From Asticcacaulis aquaticus (GTDB taxonomy: Bacteria > Pseudomonadota > Alphaproteobacteria > Caulobacterales > Caulobacteraceae), in NCBI RefSeq assembly GCF_028550415.1, contig NZ_JAQQKX010000007.1, forward strand, positions 124,001-188,000: a stretch of DNA of 64,000 nt. Reading direction: 5' to 3'. The notes under the pieces are model-generated. The model was not told where the DNA came from. It saw only the letters and a program-made list of their open reading frames with translations, and made no database searches. This document shows positions 60,376-64,000 of the stretch, one piece after another. Numbering within the stretch: the first letter of the stretch is position 1; each line of letters starts with the position of its first letter. The position numbers were made by a program, and so were the translations under genes.

Positions 60376-61849
60376 TCAAACCACATACCCCGCGGCCAGT
60401 TCGCGGTACACCGCCACCTGCGCGGTCTGCCAGTCTGCGTCGCGGCCCAGTTCCCCGGCCATCAGTTCGGCCACGCGCGGGGCGGCGTCGACGCTGGCTT
60501 TCGCATCGAGCAGCAAAGCGCGTAAGCGGCGGCTGAGGACGTCCTCAAGCGTGCGGGCCTGCTCATAGCGCGCGGCGCGGATCACCTCGGCTTCGGTGTA
60601 GGTAAAGGCCGGATGCAGTTGCGTCTCGGCCCCCTCCAGCGCATCGCCGGTGTGCAGCGCCAAGGTCTCGGACACGCTCGCTTGCGGCACAAGGCCCACC
60701 ACAGACGCCGCGCGATCGACCGCGTCCTGACCCATGCGACGATAGGTCGTCCACTTGCCGCCGGTCAGGGTCACAAGCCCGCTATCCGACACGATCAGGG
60801 CGTGTTCGCGCGATAGATCTTTCCCCGTCCCATCGCCCTTGACCAGAGGACGCAACCCCGCAAAGACGCTCAAAATATCCGCCCGCGTCGGCGCAACGGC
60901 GAAATAATCCGCTGCCGTGCGCAGGATGAACTCGACCTCGGTGTCCAGTGCGCGCGGCTCCAGAGCGGCTTCCGGCACCGGCGTGTCGGTGGTTCCAATC
61001 AGGGTCTTGCCATGCCACGGCACGGCAAACAGCACGCGCCCGTCCGAGGTCTTCGGCACCATCAACGCAAACCCGTTCGGCAAAAACCGACCATCAACGA
61101 CGATATGGACGCCTTGACTGGGCGACAGCATCGACGCGGCGCTGACCTCGTCCATCCGCCGCACGCCGTCGGCAAAGACGCCGGTAGCATTGATCACTAC
61201 CCTGCCCCGCGCGGTATAACCCTCTCCGGTTTCCGCATCCGTGAACATCACGCCGGTGACCTTGCCACCGGTCTTGACGAGGCCCGTCACTGGCGCGGCA
61301 TTGAGCGCCACGCCGCCGTGCGTCTCGAACGTCCGCAGCAGGGAGACCGCCAGCCGTGCGTCGTCGAACTGCCCGTCGAAATAGAGGATGCCACCGACCA
61401 GCCCCGCGCGCTTCAGGGTCGGCATGTCGGCCAGCACGTCCTTGCGGCTCAGAAACCGGCTGGGGCGCAGGTTCAACCGCCCGGCAAGCGCATCGTACAA
61501 CTTCAATCCCGCGCCATAGAAGGGCAGCCGCCAGCCCTGATAAGCGGCGATGACGAAGCCGAGATCGTGGACCAGATGCGGTGCGTTACGCTTCAGAATC
61601 CCCCGCTCGTGCAGGGACTCGCGCACCAGCGGGATATTGCCCTGCGCCAGATAGCGCACCCCGCCGTGGATCAGCTTGGTCGAGCGGCTCGACGTGCCCT
61701 TGGCGTAATCGTACGCCTCTAAAAGCAGGGTCTTGTAGCCCCGCGTTTGCGCCTCGACCGCCGTGCCGAGGCCCGACGCGCCACCGCCGATAACGATCAC
61801 GTCCCAGTGCGTGTCGGCGGTCGCGGCGGCAACGATGGCGGGACGCGGA

Positions 61850-61857
<8 letters not shown>
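60376..61857 (-). CDS. glpD: Glycerol-3-phosphate dehydrogenase (aerobic, FAD)
   Basis: 493 residues from the ATG at 61857. FAD-binding GGGASG at 24-29 followed by the acidic [29 protein letters not shown], the signature of Glp[20 protein letters not shown]-like [18 protein letters not shown] and [14 protein letters not shown] near the C-terminus. Membrane-associated oxidation of glycerol 3-phosphate to dihydroxyacetone phosphate, passing electrons to quinone. The start overlaps the glpK stop by 8 bp, so glpK-glpD are one operon. Confidence 0.95.
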
Positions 61858-63334
<1,477 letters not shown>

Positions 63335-63447
63335 CGGCGTTTCCTTTTTTGGGGAAGGCTACAACCGTGCACGGCATCCGGCTACTTTTATTATTGCCCG
63401 CTGATGAGGCACGGCGCATGGTGCGCCCCACAAATATGGAGACTCCC

Positions 63448-63987
63448 ATGCCCAAGATAGCGGTCCTGATCGGCAGTTTGCGCCGCGACTCGATCAATAA
63501 AAAATACGCCCATGCGCTGGAAAAGCTGGCCGGGGACCGGCTCGACTTCCATTATCTCGACGTCGACCTGCCGCTCTATAACGAAGACCTGTGGGAAAAT
63601 CCGCCGGAAAAGGTCGTGCAACTGAAAGCCGATATCGAAGCCGCCGATGGCGTGCTGATCGTGACGCCGGAATATAACCGCTCGGTGCCGCCCTGTACCA
63701 AAAACGCCATCGACTGGGCGTCGCGCCCTTACGGGCATAATTCCTGGAAGGGCAAGCCGGTGGCGATTACCGGTGCCTCACCTGGCCGTCAGGGCACGGC
63801 GGTGTCGCAGTCGCAACTGCGCAGCACGCTGGTCATCTGCGAGACCGTCGTCATGGGCGGTCCGGAAGTCTATATGACCTTCACCCCGGACCTGCTGACC
63901 GACGACGGCACCTTTGCCAGCGAAGGGACGCAAAAATTCCTCAATGGCTTTATCGACGCCTTTGTCCGCTGGGTCGAGCGCCCGTGA
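63448..63987 (+). CDS. NADPH-dependent FMN reductase
   Basis: 179 residues from the ATG at 63448, which is 6 bases after GGAG. Flavodoxin-like NAD(P)H-dependent FMN reductase family: AVLIGSLRRDSINKKYA at the phosphate-binding loop, DVDLPLYNEDL, VTPEYNRSVPPCTKNAIDWASRP (TPEYN.S.P...KNAIDW core) and GRQGTAVSQSQLR. Soluble quinone or chromate/azo-like reductase; substrate unknown. Divergent from glpK by about 110 bp. The gene is complete, ending 14 bases before the window edge. Confidence 0.9.
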   Translation: MPKIAVLIGSLRRDSINKKYAHALEKLAGDRLDFHYLDVDLPLYNEDLWENPPEKVVQLKADIEAADGVLIVTPEYNRSVPPCTKNAIDWASRPYGHNSWKGKPVAITGASPGRQGTAVSQSQLRSTLVICETVVMGGPEVYMTFTPDLLTDDGTFASEGTQKFLNGFIDAFVRWVERP

Positions 63988-64000
63988 CCGCTAGAATTAC

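Overview
The window reads as GC-rich chromosomal DNA of an alphaproteobacterium. The gene content fits Caulobacterales, with an Asticcacaulis/Brevundimonas-like genome as my best guess: an RcGTA-type gene transfer agent cluster, a DUF2336 protein, a PhoQ/PhoP-like pair, a PL10-type pectate lyase and many G-rich palindromic intergenic repeats. The taxonomic call is inference. I saw no tRNA, rRNA, CRISPR array, integrase or transposase.

Layout. (1) 1-6.05 kb, minus strand: a partial cytochrome c biogenesis gene (ccmI), an unknown helical protein, a sensor kinase/response regulator pair with a small exported protein, and a zinc-finger-less DnaJ. (2) 6.1-19.3 kb, minus strand: a complete structural gene transfer agent cluster in canonical order, from small terminase (19.28 kb) to the 1209-residue host-specificity protein (6.1 kb). 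It has no lysis, replication or integration genes. (3) 19.3-24.3 kb: a non-coding stretch with a strong terminator and a possible small RNA, a YcgN-type cysteine-cluster protein, an Uup-like ABC-F ATPase, two small exported proteins (one with a Ser-codon microsatellite), and a 190-bp stretch of consecutive hairpins. (4) 24.3-36.4 kb: a proline-rich exported protein with a DUF2336 protein, a frameshifted membrane-anchored helical protein, two exported unknown proteins, an M3 peptidase, a pectate lyase, an S9 peptidase and a TPR-like protein. (5) 36.5-54.7 kb: branched-chain amino acid catabolism. A LysR gene is followed by the leucine/isovalerate genes (methylcrotonyl-CoA carboxylase beta, methylglutaconyl-CoA hydratase, carboxylase alpha, isovaleryl-CoA dehydrogenase, HMG-CoA lyase). 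Two CAP-domain proteins intervene. Then come the valine genes (3-hydroxyisobutyrate dehydrogenase, 3-hydroxyisobutyryl-CoA hydrolase, an isobutyryl-CoA dehydrogenase-like enzyme), leucine dehydrogenase, and a fused 2-oxoacid:ferredoxin oxidoreductase divergent from an Lrp regulator. (6) 54.8-64 kb: glutaryl-CoA dehydrogenase plus a class III CoA-transferase, 4-hydroxyphenylpyruvate dioxygenase, a methyltransferase, a potassium channel, glpD-glpK and an NADPH-dependent FMN reductase.

The genes of region 5 chain together. Leucine dehydrogenase deaminates branched-chain amino acids, the ferredoxin oxidoreductase could turn the 2-oxoacids into acyl-CoAs, and the two downstream branches degrade isovaleryl-CoA and isobutyryl-CoA. 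With the lysine/tryptophan (glutaryl-CoA) and tyrosine (HPPD) genes beside them, about 23 kb is given to amino acid breakdown.

The most unusual feature is the density of palindromic intergenic elements: at least 23 copies in three families. They sit inside operons, including the gene transfer agent cluster and the leucine operon. Several supply the last codons and the stop codon of protein genes, and some carry a nested hairpin module.
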